A stretch of DNA of 64,000 nt, taken from the NCBI RefSeq assembly GCF_024199845.1, contig NZ_JANADO010000001.1:6262001-6326000 (forward strand), in the 5' to 3' direction. The position numbers and the translations under genes were made by a program. The stretch is from Bradyrhizobium sp. CCGB12. Its GTDB lineage: Bacteria; Pseudomonadota; Alphaproteobacteria; Rhizobiales; Xanthobacteraceae. Shown piece after piece: positions 18,779 to 27,037 of this stretch. The notes under the pieces were generated by a model. The model ran no database searches, was not told the origin of the DNA, and was given only the letters and a program-made list of their open reading frames with translations. How positions within the stretch are numbered: position 1 is the stretch's first letter; the number at the start of each line of letters is the position of its first letter.

Positions 18779-19288
18779 TTACCGCTCGAACGCCGCTTTC
18801 AGCGCGTTGAGGTGCGGCACCAGCGGATTGCCGATTGCGACGTGCTCGGCGGGCGGGGTGTGGATCGTGGTGTCGAGGCGGCGCACGCGGGTCTGAAGGC
18901 TCATCGAGCGGTGGATCAGGTCCTGCAACTGCGACGGCAGCTTCTCGACGGTGTCGGCGGGGCCGGGATCGGCGGCGGTGAGCTTGACCTTGGTCTTCTC
19001 GCGGTTGGCCTGGCTCAGCGTCATCTCGCCTTCCTTCACCGCGCGGTGCAGCAGCAGCCACGAAGCGAGCTGCATCAGGCGCGTGGTGAGACGCATGCTC
19101 TCGGTCGCATAAGTCAGGCTGACGGCGCGGTCGAGCGCCTTGGCTTCGGTGCGGCCGGCGCCGTCGAGATAGGCCGCGGTCTCTTCGACGAGGTCCATGC
19201 CCTCACGGAACAGGACGCCGAACGCCGCAGAATTGGTGAATCGCTCGCTGAGCTGAACGAGAGCGCCTTCGACCTGCAAACGTTCCAT
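18779..19288 (-). CDS. rcdA: DUF1465 protein, RcdA-like (regulator of CtrA degradation)
   Basis: A 169-aa helical protein of the DUF1465 family. In Caulobacter RcdA is an adaptor that hands CtrA and other substrates to ClpXP during the cell cycle. The sequence shows the family's helical bundle: FGVLFREGMDLVEETAAYLDG, TEAKALDRAVSLTYATESMRLTTRLMQLASWLLLHRAV, and the later LPSQLQDLIHRSMSLQTRVRRLD. The Asp/Gly/Pro-rich stretch between (TAADPGPADTVEKLP) is a flexible loop. The start ATG at 19288 is clear. The identity as RcdA is by family; function in this species is inferred. Confidence 0.85.
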   Translation of the reverse strand: MERLQVEGALVQLSERFTNSAAFGVLFREGMDLVEETAAYLDGAGRTEAKALDRAVSLTYATESMRLTTRLMQLASWLLLHRAVKEGEMTLSQANREKTKVKLTAADPGPADTVEKLPSQLQDLIHRSMSLQTRVRRLDTTIHTPPAEHVAIGNPLVPHLNALKAAFER

Positions 19289-19436
19289 GGTTAACGCCCC
19301 TTACGCAACTGTTTAACTGTCCGGCTTGGCGCCGGCTTATGATGAACAAATCATTGCGCGCTGGGAGCGCGGAGTCCAGTGACAAGCGCGGATATGGTTT
19401 CCGCGGGTCATTCCTCGGAATTCAACCGCAACGAGA

Positions 19437-19467
19437 CGCAAAAAAGAGCCGCCGGAGACCGGCGGCT
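19437..19467 (-). terminator. Minus-strand intrinsic terminator without an obvious gene
   Basis: Stem AGCCGCCGG / CCGGCGGCT with loop AGA; on the minus strand it is followed by a run of six T. The nearest minus-strand gene upstream is DUF1192, ending 345 bases away beyond a repeat, so this terminator may belong to an unannotated small RNA. Confidence 0.7.
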
Positions 19468-19560
19468 TTGAAAGTTGATAACAGGGAGGCGTCAAACAGA
19501 GTGGACAGGAGCCACTCGGTGTCCAAACGAGGACAGTTCCAGTCATAAACCCGAAAGCTT
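19447..19560 (-). ncRNA. Candidate small RNA ending at the orphan terminator
   Basis: The minus-strand stretch before the terminator contains GCCTCCCTGTTATCAAC, a C/U-rich segment followed by the GC hairpin and T-run, a form seen in alphaproteobacterial sRNAs that target ribosome binding sites. The 5' end is a guess. There is no sequence-family match I can name. This is inference from terminator strength and absence of a protein gene. Confidence 0.25.
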
Positions 19561-19673
19561 AACCGACCGTAAACGAGCTAATTTTTTGAGAGTTCGTTAG
19601 CTATGTCGGTCAGTGGCCGAGTGGGGCGTGGAACAAACTCGGTGCTGGGGGGCAAAAGACTTACTCCTCATGG

Positions 19674-19776
19674 TGAGGAGCGCGCTCCTTGCGCGCGTCT
19701 CGAACCATGCAGGCCCCGCTCTCGCCCGCGGCCATCCTTCGAGACGACCGCTGCGCGGTCGCCTCAGGATGAGGAC
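19674..19776. repeat. Dispersed repeat of the CTCCTCATGGTGAGGAG / CCTCAGGATGAGGAC type
   Basis: Contains a short palindrome (CTCCTCATGGTGAGGAG), a GCGCGC-rich hairpin, GTCTCGAACCATG and CATCCTTCGAGACG as approximate inverted arms, and ends CCTCAGGATGAGGAC. This pattern is typical of intergenic repeats in Bradyrhizobium and Rhodopseudomonas. Non-coding. Confidence 0.7.
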
Positions 19777-19811
19777 CGTACATGCGCCCGGCTTCAATCC
19801 AGCGTCATCGA

Positions 19812-20003
19812 CTACGACTTGAAAAAGCTGTTCGCCGCATCGCGCGAGGCGCGCTTCTTGGTGGCGGCTTCTTCCAGCCTTGCGATCTCGGTCTTGAGCA
19901 GGGTGACGCGCTCGGTCAGCTCCTCCACCGACAAGAGTGAGAGATCCTGTCCGATGTCATGGCTGATCTTCTTGCGCGGGCGGTCGTCGTCTTCCGTCGG
20001 CAT
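19812..20003 (-). CDS. DUF1192 family small protein
   Basis: A 63-aa protein; ATG at 20003 is preceded by an excellent ribosome binding site (AGGAGGT). It opens with an acidic-basic segment (MPTEDDDRPRKKISHDIGQDL), the DUF1192 signature, followed by LSVEELTERVTLLKTEIARLEEAATKKRA, a short coiled coil, and ends AANSFFKS. DUF1192 proteins are short coiled-coil proteins of Rhizobiales without known function. It lies head-to-head with the quinone oxidoreductase gene, so the two share a 114-base promoter region. Confidence 0.87.
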   Translation of the reverse strand: MPTEDDDRPRKKISHDIGQDLSLLSVEELTERVTLLKTEIARLEEAATKKRASRDAANSFFKS

Positions 20004-20117
20004 CGTCGTTACCTCCTGCGTTCGTGTAGACCAAACGGGCTTGAGCGGTTGCCAGCGTGGACCGCGCTGGCTAAGCAATGGCCTCGTTTCTCCCGCACCT
20101 TTGCTCAAGGACACATC

Positions 20118-21116
20118 ATGGACAAGCTGCCCGCGCAAATGACCGTGGTCGCCATCTCCAAGCCTGGCGGACCGGAGGTGCTGGTGCCGGAACAACGCAC
20201 CGTGCCGCAGCCCGGTCCCGACGAGATCCTGGTCAAGGTCGAGGCCGCGGGCGTCAACCGACCCGACGTCGCGCAGCGCTCCGGCGCCTATCCGCCGCCG
20301 CCCGGCGCCAGCGACTTGCCCGGCCTTGAGATTGCGGGCGAAGTGGTCGCCGTCGGCAGCAATGCCAAGCGGCACAAGATCGGTGACAAGGTGATGTCGC
20401 TCGTCGCCGGCGGCGGCTATGCGCAATACTGCATCGCCCAGGACGCCCAGGCCATGAACGTGCCGCCGTCGCTGTCGATCAAGGAAGCCGGCGCGCTGCC
20501 GGAAACCCTGATGACGGTCTGGCACAACGTGTTCGAGCGCGGCGGTCTCAAGGCCGGCGAGACGCTGCTGATCCATGGCGGCTCCTCCGGCATCGGCACC
20601 ATGGCGATCCAGCTTGCGAAAGCGTTCGGCGCAAAGGTGATCGTCACCGTGGGATCGCAGGACAAGATCGATGCCTGCCTCAAATTGGGCGCCGACCGCG
20701 CCATCAACTACAAGAGCGAAGACTTCGTCGCCGTGGTCAAGGAAGAGACCGACAAGGTCGGCGCCAATCTGATCCTCGACATGGTCGCCGGCGACTATGT
20801 CGACCGCAACTATGACGCCGCCGCTGTGGACGGCCGCATCGTGCAGATCGCGACCCTCAACGGCCCCAAGGTCAACGTCAACATCGCCAAGGTGATGGTG
20901 AAGCGCTTGACCCATACCGGCTCGACGCTGCGCCCCCGTAGTAATGCGGACAAGGCGGCGATGGTGGCCGCGATCGAGGCGAAAGTGATGCCGCTTCTGC
21001 GCGAAGGCCGCGTCAAGCCGCTGATGGACAGCAGTTTCCCGCTGGAAAAGGCATCCGACGCGCACCGGCGCATGGAGACGAGCGCACATATTGGCAAAAT
21101 TGTGTTGGAGGTATAG
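20118..21116 (+). CDS. NAD(P)H quinone oxidoreductase, PIG3/zinc-free MDR family
   Basis: A 332-aa medium-chain dehydrogenase/reductase without zinc ligands. It probably reduces quinones with NADPH. Visible: the GroES-like N-domain (VEAAGVNRPDVAQRSGAYPPPPG, the PIG3/quinone oxidoreductase motif), LPGLEIAGEVVAVG, and the Rossmann loop LLIHGGSSGIGTMAIQLAKAFG (about 150-172) with the YxxxN-free Pro/Ala-rich pattern. C-terminal FPLEKASDAHRRMETSAHIGKIVL is typical. The ATG at 20118 follows AAGGACACATC. It is divergent from DUF1192. Confidence 0.9.
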   Translation: MDKLPAQMTVVAISKPGGPEVLVPEQRTVPQPGPDEILVKVEAAGVNRPDVAQRSGAYPPPPGASDLPGLEIAGEVVAVGSNAKRHKIGDKVMSLVAGGGYAQYCIAQDAQAMNVPPSLSIKEAGALPETLMTVWHNVFERGGLKAGETLLIHGGSSGIGTMAIQLAKAFGAKVIVTVGSQDKIDACLKLGADRAINYKSEDFVAVVKEETDKVGANLILDMVAGDYVDRNYDAAAVDGRIVQIATLNGPKVNVNIAKVMVKRLTHTGSTLRPRSNADKAAMVAAIEAKVMPLLREGRVKPLMDSSFPLEKASDAHRRMETSAHIGKIVLEV

Positions 21117-21269
21117 GCCGCTGGCCCAGCCACCAAGGCGGAAACCCTTTGATTTTCCTCGCTTTCGTGGCATCTATCGCGGCGCACCGAACCAATTCCG
21201 TTCGGTTGTGAAATCGCCTCCTAGAATCGTCTTGCACTCGAAGTTTGCGTCGAACGCGGAGAACTGACC

Positions 21270-24146
21270 TTGCGTCTGCTCAGGTGCCTCGCGCCCATCG
21301 CGCTGGGCCTCATGATGCTCGTTGCCGCGTCCCCTGCACGCGCGCTCGACGCTGTCAGCGTTCGCAGTGACGCGCCCGCGATCGACCTCACCGGTGTGCT
21401 CGAGCATCAGCGCAGCGACGCCGACCGCATCCAGGTCTCCACCGCGCCCGGCACCGACGGCATCGTCCGCCGCATCGAGGTGCGCGCCCGTGAAGGCGGC
21501 CAGAACTGGGTGGTGTTCGCGCTCGCCAACAATACCGACGATCAGCTCGACCGCCTGATCGTCGCCCCGCATTACCGCATCGTCTCGTCGGGCCTGCTCT
21601 GGCCCGACCTCGGCCTGTCGCGCATCGCGACCATCACCCCGTCGATCGGCGACCGTCCGGAGCGCCAGGAGAGCGCAACGGCCGACGTGTTCCGCATCAC
21701 GCTCGATCCCGGCGCCGTCGTCACCTTCGTCGCGGAGCTGCGCACCGACAAGCTGCCGCAGCTCTATCTGTGGGAGCCGGAAGCCTACAAGGACAAGGTC
21801 AACTCGTTCACGCTCTATCAGGGCATCGTGATCGGCATCTCCGGCTTGCTCGCGCTGGTGCTGACCATCCTGTTCGTGGTGAAGGGAAGCATCATGTTCC
21901 CGGCCGCCGCGGCGCTGGCCTGGGCGGTGCTGGTCTATATCGGCGTCGATTTCGGCTTCTGGGGCAAGGTGCTCGACATGTCGAACAACGCCGAGCGCAT
22001 CTGGCGCGCGGCGGGTGAAGCGATCCTGGCGGCGACGTTGTTGGTGTTCCTGTTCGCCTATCTCAACCTCAGTCGATGGCATGTGCGCTATTCGCACATC
22101 ACGGTGCTCTGGCTGCTCTTCCTCGGGGCCCTGGTTGCTCTGGCGCTGTTCGATCCGGCCGTCGCCTCCGGCATCGCCCGCATGTCGCTGGTGCTGATCG
22201 CCTTTGCCGGCTTTGCGCTGATCGTCTATCTCTCCACCCACGGCTTCGACCGCGCGGTGCTGCTGATCCCGACCTGGTTCCTGCTGGTGGTCTGGGTGGT
22301 CGCGGCCGGCATGACGGTCGCGGGCTCCGTCACCAACGACATCGTCGGCCCTGCGCTGCTCGGCGGCCTCGTGCTGATCGTGATGCTGATCGGTTTCACG
22401 GTGATGCAGCACGCCTTTGCCGGCGGTAGCGCCAGCACCGGCGTCGTCTCCGACATCGAGCGGCGCGCGCTGGCGCTGGCCGGCTCGGGCGATCTGATCT
22501 GGGACTGGGACGTGTCCGCCGACAAGGTCTTCACCAGCCCGGAGACCGAGGCCCTGCTCGGCCTCAAGCGCGGCACGCTGGAAGGCCCGGCCGCCTCCTG
22601 GCTCGAGGTGCTGCATCCGCTCGACCAGGACCGTTTCCGCGCCGCGCTCGACAGCGTGCTCGACCAGCGCCGCGGCCGCCTGGTGCAGGATTTCCGCCTG
22701 CGCACGCCGGACGGTCACTTCATGTGGTTCGCACTCAAGGCGCGCCCGGTGGTCGGCTCCGACGGCGAGGTCTCGCGCGTGGTCGGCACCCTCACCGACG
22801 TCACCGAGCTGCGCAACGCGGAAGAACGCCTGCTGCACGATTCCGTGCATGACAATCTCACCGGCCTGCCCAACCGCAAACTGTTCATGGACCGGCTGGG
22901 CGCGGTCGCGCATTTCGCCAAGAGCATGCCGACGCTGCGGCCCACGCTGATGGTGATCGACCTCGACCGCTTCAAGCAGGTCAACGATTCCGTCGGCATC
23001 GCGGTCGGCGATTCCATCCTGCTGACGCTCGCCCGCCGCCTCACCCGCATCCTCAAGCCGCAGGACACGCTGGCGCGGCTCGCCGGCGACCAGTTCGGCC
23101 TGATCCTGCTGTCGGAGCAGGACCCGGCCCGCATCACCGCCTTCGCCGAGACCATCCGCAAGACCATCCGCGCGCCGATCGCCTTCAACGACCGCGAAAT
23201 CTTCCTGACCGCCTCGATCGGCCTCGCGCTTTCCGATCCGCAAGTTCAGCTCACGGACGAGATCATCAAGGACGCCGAGCTTGCGATGTATCACTCCAAG
23301 CGCATCGGCGGCGACCGCATCGACGTCTACAAGCCGGCGATGCGCGCGCGGAAGACCGACCGCCTGACGCTGGAGAGCGAATTGCGCCGCGCCATCGAGC
23401 GGCAGGAGATCACGATCCTGTATCAGCCGATCGTGCGGCTGGAGGATCGCTCGATCGCCGGCTTCGAGGCCCTGGCTCGCTGGGATCATCCGAAGCTCGG
23501 ACGCATGGCGCCGTCGGAGTTCATCACCATTGCGGAAGAGACCGGCCTGATCATCGACCTCGGCATGTTCGTGCTCGACCAGACCGCAAAGCAGCTCTCG
23601 GTGTGGCAGCGTGCGATGCGCTCGCGCGATCCGATCTTCGCCTCCGTCAACGTGTCGTCACGGCAATTGCTGCGCCACGACCTGATCCACGACATCCGCA
23701 CCGTGCTGTCGCGCTCCTCGGTCGCCCGCGGCACGCTGAAGCTGGAATTGACGGAATCGCTGGTGATGGAGAATCCGGAGCACGCGGCGCAGATGCTGAC
23801 GCGGATCCGCGAGCTCGGCACCGGGCTCTCGCTCGACGATTTCGGCACCGGCCATTCCTCGCTCGCCTATCTGCAGCGCTTCCCGTTCGATACCATCAAG
23901 ATCGACCAGTCGTTCGTGCGCACCACCAACCGCGGCACCCGCCCGGTGATCCTGAAGTCGATCATCGCGCTCGCGCACGACCTCGGCATGGACGTCGTGG
24001 CCGAAGGCGCCGAGACCGATTCCGATGCGGTCGAGCTCTACCAGATGGGCTGCGAATACGCGCAAGGCTTTGCCTTCGGCGAGCCGATGGACGCCGATGC
24101 CGCGATGCGCCTGCTGACGGAAGTACGGCTGGAAGCGGCGAGTTAG
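21270..24146 (+). CDS. 7TMR-DISM/PAS/GGDEF/EAL protein with degenerate GGDEF (c-di-GMP phosphodiesterase)
   Basis: A 958-aa membrane signalling protein. The start is a TTG at 21270 with GGAG 8 bases upstream; it opens a signal peptide (about 1-25). Residues 30-175 look like a periplasmic DISM-type sensor, then about seven membrane helices (180-385), a PAS domain (about 405-515), GGDEF (530-690) and EAL (710-950). The GGDEF motif reads AGDQF, so cyclase activity is unlikely. The EAL domain is complete: FEALARW, LELTESLVMEN, LDDFGTGHSSL, TIKIDQSFV, VVAEGAET and YAQGFAFGEP. It should therefore degrade c-di-GMP, with the GGDEF perhaps binding GTP as a regulator. Confidence 0.93.
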   Translation: MRLLRCLAPIALGLMMLVAASPARALDAVSVRSDAPAIDLTGVLEHQRSDADRIQVSTAPGTDGIVRRIEVRAREGGQNWVVFALANNTDDQLDRLIVAPHYRIVSSGLLWPDLGLSRIATITPSIGDRPERQESATADVFRITLDPGAVVTFVAELRTDKLPQLYLWEPEAYKDKVNSFTLYQGIVIGISGLLALVLTILFVVKGSIMFPAAAALAWAVLVYIGVDFGFWGKVLDMSNNAERIWRAAGEAILAATLLVFLFAYLNLSRWHVRYSHITVLWLLFLGALVALALFDPAVASGIARMSLVLIAFAGFALIVYLSTHGFDRAVLLIPTWFLLVVWVVAAGMTVAGSVTNDIVGPALLGGLVLIVMLIGFTVMQHAFAGGSASTGVVSDIERRALALAGSGDLIWDWDVSADKVFTSPETEALLGLKRGTLEGPAASWLEVLHPLDQDRFRAALDSVLDQRRGRLVQDFRLRTPDGHFMWFALKARPVVGSDGEVSRVVGTLTDVTELRNAEERLLHDSVHDNLTGLPNRKLFMDRLGAVAHFAKSMPTLRPTLMVIDLDRFKQVNDSVGIAVGDSILLTLARRLTRILKPQDTLARLAGDQFGLILLSEQDPARITAFAETIRKTIRAPIAFNDREIFLTASIGLALSDPQVQLTDEIIKDAELAMYHSKRIGGDRIDVYKPAMRARKTDRLTLESELRRAIERQEITILYQPIVRLEDRSIAGFEALARWDHPKLGRMAPSEFITIAEETGLIIDLGMFVLDQTAKQLSVWQRAMRSRDPIFASVNVSSRQLLRHDLIHDIRTVLSRSSVARGTLKLELTESLVMENPEHAAQMLTRIRELGTGLSLDDFGTGHSSLAYLQRFPFDTIKIDQSFVRTTNRGTRPVILKSIIALAHDLGMDVVAEGAETDSDAVELYQMGCEYAQGFAFGEPMDADAAMRLLTEVRLEAAS

Positions 24147-24221
24147 GCACTTTCCCCCTCCACCTTTTGAAGGTCCGTGCGCGAAGCGAGCGGAGTGCCA
24201 CACCGGCCGCTGATGCCGGGC

Positions 24222-24235
24222 TTGATCCAGATCAA
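24222..24235. promoter_or_regulatory. FixK/FNR-type box (TTGATCCAGATCAA)
   Basis: A 14-bp site that matches the FNR/FixK consensus TTGAT-N4-ATCAA perfectly. It lies in the 223-base gap after the EAL gene and 134 bases upstream of the small secreted Cys-rich protein gene. If used, it would give low-oxygen control of that gene. No clear -10 element is visible 20-30 bases downstream, which lowers the confidence. Confidence 0.55.
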
Positions 24236-24369
24236 TGGGCCCTTCTCGACCGCTCCCAAAGATGGCAAGCGGCATTTGATCCGGAACGGCGTCGTCATCG
24301 AGCTCACCAGGCTCGCCGCTGTCGTTCTCGGAATGAGCGGACCACGCGCGTCTTTCTCGGGAGAAACGA

Positions 24370-24627
24370 ATGACCCGGCACCTGTTCTACGCGATTACCC
24401 TCATCGGCACCGGCGTGTTCCTCGCTTCATCGGCCGAAGCAGTGACGCTCGCACGATGCGAGGATCGAGGAGCAAATTGCATCGGCACATGTGCCGACTA
24501 CACCGGCGGGGCCGGTGACGTTCGGGGGCGCCAGAACACATGTGTTCGCGCCTGCGACCGGCAGACGACCAGATGCCTGATACGAGCACATGCCGCTGAC
24601 GATCGCTGGCCCCATAATCGCCAATGA
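24370..24627 (+). CDS. Small secreted six-cysteine protein
   Basis: An 85-aa protein with a signal peptide (MTRHLFYAITLIGTGVFLASSAEA, 1-24). The mature 61 residues have six cysteines spaced CxxxxxxC, CxxxC type and later CVRACDRQTTRC, suggesting three disulfides. The preceding GGGAGAAACGA at 24359-24369 supplies a ribosome binding site. A FixK/FNR-type box lies 134 bases upstream. I do not recognise a family. Its small size, signal and cysteines suggest a periplasmic or exported protein. Confidence 0.65.
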   Translation: MTRHLFYAITLIGTGVFLASSAEAVTLARCEDRGANCIGTCADYTGGAGDVRGRQNTCVRACDRQTTRCLIRAHAADDRWPHNRQ

Positions 24628-24694
24628 AGGCCGTGGTTCTACGCGTGGCTGACGGCCCCCTTCTCGCGCTTGCGGCGCACCGCGCCCAGTTGAC

Positions 24695-24943
24695 CTAATC
24701 TGGCTTCCGTCGCAGCCCGGCAACCAAACAAAACCCCGCCAGCAGCGAGATCGCGGCGAGACCGCCCCAGACCATTCCGGCCTGCTCGAGATAGACGTCC
24801 TGCGAGACCGGATCGTAGCAGCGGCCGAGTTCGTTGAAGCAGTCGCGCCAGCGCCAGTAGCGGGCCTCGAAGGCGAGCGCGAACAGCACGCCTGATCCGA
24901 TCAGGGCCGCGCCCAAAATGGCCCTCAACCAGCGCAGAGGCAT
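24695..24943 (-). CDS. Small two-helix membrane protein
   Basis: An 82-aa protein. Helix 1 spans 5-24 (WLRAILGAALIGSGVLFALAF) and helix 2 spans 58-77 (MVWGGLAAISLLAGFCLVAGL); the segment between is soluble and carries two cysteines (DCFNELGRCYDPVSQDVYLEQ) and several Trp and Tyr. It ends with RRKPD. No family name can be given. It lies just downstream of the DUF7662-like gene (8 bases) and is probably co-transcribed. Confidence 0.6.
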   Translation of the reverse strand: MPLRWLRAILGAALIGSGVLFALAFEARYWRWRDCFNELGRCYDPVSQDVYLEQAGMVWGGLAAISLLAGFCLVAGLRRKPD

Positions 24944-24951
24944 CCGCTATC

Positions 24952-25212
24952 TCACCTGCGCTGGGATTTCTTCTTCCTGAACCGCACGCTCTGGCCATCC
25001 GGCATCCGCGTCGCCACGAAGCCGGCGGCAAGGCAGGCTTCGCGTTGCGGCATCTGGATGTCGGGGCTGCGCAGGCTGTCCCACCAGGAGGCACGATGCG
25101 CCGCGCGCGGCAGGGCCGCGCCGATGATCTCCTCGATCTGCTCGAAGCTCAGCACGAACTCGTCCTGCTTATGCCGCATCAGATAGTCGCGCAACGCGTG
25201 GTAGTCGTTCAC
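24952..25212 (-). CDS. DUF7662-like small protein
   Basis: An 86-aa protein starting at a GTG (25212) with GAGAGGA upstream. The pattern YHALRDYLMRHKQDEFVLSF, IEEIIGAALPRAAHRASWW and later AGFVATRMPDGQSVRFRK fits the DUF7662 domain: helix, EIE..IG..LP...R...WW, then a C-terminal AG...V....G..V.F.R strand. The function is unknown. Longer upstream starts would run into the promoter of the diguanylate cyclase and lack a ribosome binding site. Confidence 0.7.
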   Translation of the reverse strand: MNDYHALRDYLMRHKQDEFVLSFEQIEEIIGAALPRAAHRASWWDSLRSPDIQMPQREACLAAGFVATRMPDGQSVRFRKKKSQRR

Positions 25213-25354
25213 AATCGTCCTCTCGTCCCGCTCACATGAGGCTGCCCAAAACCGTGCACCACATAAACCGTTTCTTAACTCATTGCGGCAGCGCCGTCCC
25301 GCCTTAAACACTACGCAAGCTTTCGGGCGCATCCAGTAAGATCAGGAGCGAGCG

Positions 25355-26851
25355 ATGCTGTCTGGATGGCGCGAAGTCACGGCCCGCCGGCCGTGGCGGA
25401 TTTCGGCGAGGCTGCTGATCATCTCGTCCGTGGTGACGGTGATCGGCTTCTCCGCCATTTGCGTCAACGTGATGCTCGACATGCGCCGCGGCGAGGAGGC
25501 GCTCGCCCGCCAGACGCTGGAGAATCTGGCGACGTCCATCGAGTCCGACATCAGCCGCAACATCGAGATCTACGATCTGGCGCTGAAGGCGGTCGCCAGC
25601 AACATGCTGCTGCCCGAGCTCGGGACGGTTTCCAAACCGATCCGCCACCTGATCCTGTTCGATCATGCGACGACCGCCAGGCATTTCGGCGCCATCCAGG
25701 TGTTCGACGCCGAGGGCCGGCTGACCATCGACGCCTCCACGCTCGATCCCCTGCCGGAGGACCGGAGCGATGAGGATTACTTCAGGGTTCACCGCGACAA
25801 TCCCGGGGTCGGACTCTTCATCAGCCGTCCCATGCTGTTTCGCGGCGCCTATTCCATCGTGCTGAGCCGGCGCATCAGCGACGCGGACGGTGGCTTCATG
25901 GGCGTCGTCACCGGCTCGATCCGCTTCAGCTATTTCCACGAATTGTTCGAGCGGCTGAACCTCGATCCCGACGACACCATCACCGTGCTCAAGCGCGACC
26001 GCACCATCATGATGCGGCGGCCGTTCGATCTCGACGTCATCGGCAAGAACCTGGCCGACCGCCGGAGCTGGAAGGCCGACAATCTCCAGGTCGGCGGATC
26101 CTACGCCGGCCAGGGTCCGGTGGACCCGACCCCGCGCCTCTACGTGCGCAGCACAGGCACCGGCCCGATGTTCGTGGTGGCAGGCAAGCCGCTGAACGCC
26201 GTATTCGAGCTGTGGCAGAGAGAAGCCTATCGCATCGGCGCCGTAGTGCTCGCACTCATCCTGTTCATGCTGGCCTCGACGCTGGTGCTCGCGCGCGAGA
26301 TCGGCCGGCGCGCCGAAGCCGAGCGCAAGCTCGAGGAGATGGCGACGACGGACGCGCTCACCGGCTTGAGGAACCGCCGCAAGTTCGATTCCGTCATCGA
26401 CGTCGAATGGCGGCGCGCGATGCGGCTGAAAGCGCCGGTCGCGCTCCTGATGATCGATGCCGATCACTTCAAGGCCTACAACGACACGTTCGGCCATCAG
26501 GCCGGCGACCAGCTGCTGGTCGGCATCGCCATCTGCATTTCGGATTCGGTGACCCGGGCCGGCGACTGCGTTGCCCGCTACGGCGGCGAGGAGTTCGCGG
26601 TGCTGCTGCCGAACATTTCGGCAAGCGACGCCTTCAAGGTCGCCGAGACGATCCGCGTCAAGGTGCAGGGCTGGTCCGACGACGGGTCGGCATCGACGGT
26701 CTCCTGCGGCGTCGCCAGCCTCGTTCCCGCCGCGGGCATGGACTGGGCCGTGCTGGTCGCCGCCGCCGACAAGGCGCTCTACGCCGCCAAAGCCGGCGGC
26801 CGCAACCAGTCGGTGATCGCGAGCCTGCCGCAGCTGTCGCTGGTGGCGTGA
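25355..26851 (+). CDS. Diguanylate cyclase with extracellular Cache-type sensor and GGEEF domain
   Basis: A 498-aa membrane protein that should make c-di-GMP. A first membrane helix (19-40, LLIISSVVTVIGFSAICVNV) and a second (about 290-312) bracket a periplasmic dCache/PDC-like domain (about 45-285; motifs ENLATSIESDISRNIEIYDLALKAV, FRVHRDNPGVGLFISRPM). The GGDEF domain begins at about 330 (ATTDALTGLRNRRKFD) and has the catalytic GGEEF at 410-414. The product-inhibition I-site RAGD lies at 401-404, exactly five residues before the motif. It is thus likely active and feedback-inhibited. An active cyclase next to an EAL protein in the same window gives both sides of c-di-GMP turnover. Confidence 0.94.
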   Translation: MLSGWREVTARRPWRISARLLIISSVVTVIGFSAICVNVMLDMRRGEEALARQTLENLATSIESDISRNIEIYDLALKAVASNMLLPELGTVSKPIRHLILFDHATTARHFGAIQVFDAEGRLTIDASTLDPLPEDRSDEDYFRVHRDNPGVGLFISRPMLFRGAYSIVLSRRISDADGGFMGVVTGSIRFSYFHELFERLNLDPDDTITVLKRDRTIMMRRPFDLDVIGKNLADRRSWKADNLQVGGSYAGQGPVDPTPRLYVRSTGTGPMFVVAGKPLNAVFELWQREAYRIGAVVLALILFMLASTLVLAREIGRRAEAERKLEEMATTDALTGLRNRRKFDSVIDVEWRRAMRLKAPVALLMIDADHFKAYNDTFGHQAGDQLLVGIAICISDSVTRAGDCVARYGGEEFAVLLPNISASDAFKVAETIRVKVQGWSDDGSASTVSCGVASLVPAAGMDWAVLVAAADKALYAAKAGGRNQSVIASLPQLSLVA

Positions 26852-26897
26852 GGAACACTGTCGTCGTTGGAGGCGAGCAGCAAGCCTCAAACTCAGT

Positions 26898-27029
26898 GTC
26901 GTCCTGGCGAAAGCCCGGATCCATTACCCCAGAGGTCGTTTGGCGAAGACTCGCAGTTGTCGGCTCGGACCCCCACTCCTCCCTGGGGCAATGGGTCCTG
27001 GATCGGTGCTTCGCTTGTCCAGGACGACG
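26898..27029. repeat. Dispersed repeat family A, copy 1
   Basis: Starts GTCGTCCTGGCGAAAGCCCG and ends CCAGGACGACG. It contains CCATTACCCCAGAG and, in opposite sense, CCTGGGGCAATGGGTCCTGG. The same ends recur near 36.4, 38.3 and 55.3 kb. Intergenic and non-coding. Confidence 0.8.
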
Positions 27030-27037
27030 TAAGATAA

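Larger units (their letters stand above)
19289..19811. other. 523-base gap between rcdA and DUF1192 without a protein gene
   Basis: I see no credible protein gene here. It holds a strong minus-strand terminator hairpin (19437-19467), an AT-rich stretch near 19555-19600, and a dispersed repeat (19674-19776). Short open frames of about 69 codons exist on both strands but have no ribosome binding site or recognisable composition. Confidence 0.6.

Noticed and set aside
18705..19061. Upstream extension of the IS481 transposase frame
   Set aside because: It runs across the insertion-sequence end into rcdA and has composition of an antisense frame.
19606..19640. tRNA-like stretch (GTGGCCGAGTGG)
   Set aside because: It resembles a D-arm of tRNA-Leu/Ser but no acceptor stem, anticodon stem or T-arm can be assembled around it.
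21174..23489. 771-codon minus-strand frame opposite the EAL gene
   Set aside because: Antisense shadow with the usual Arg/His/Asp/Gln-rich composition.
24177..24518. 113-codon + strand frame over the FixK box
   Set aside because: No ribosome binding site, basic low-complexity C-terminus, and it overlaps the better-supported secreted Cys-rich gene in another frame.
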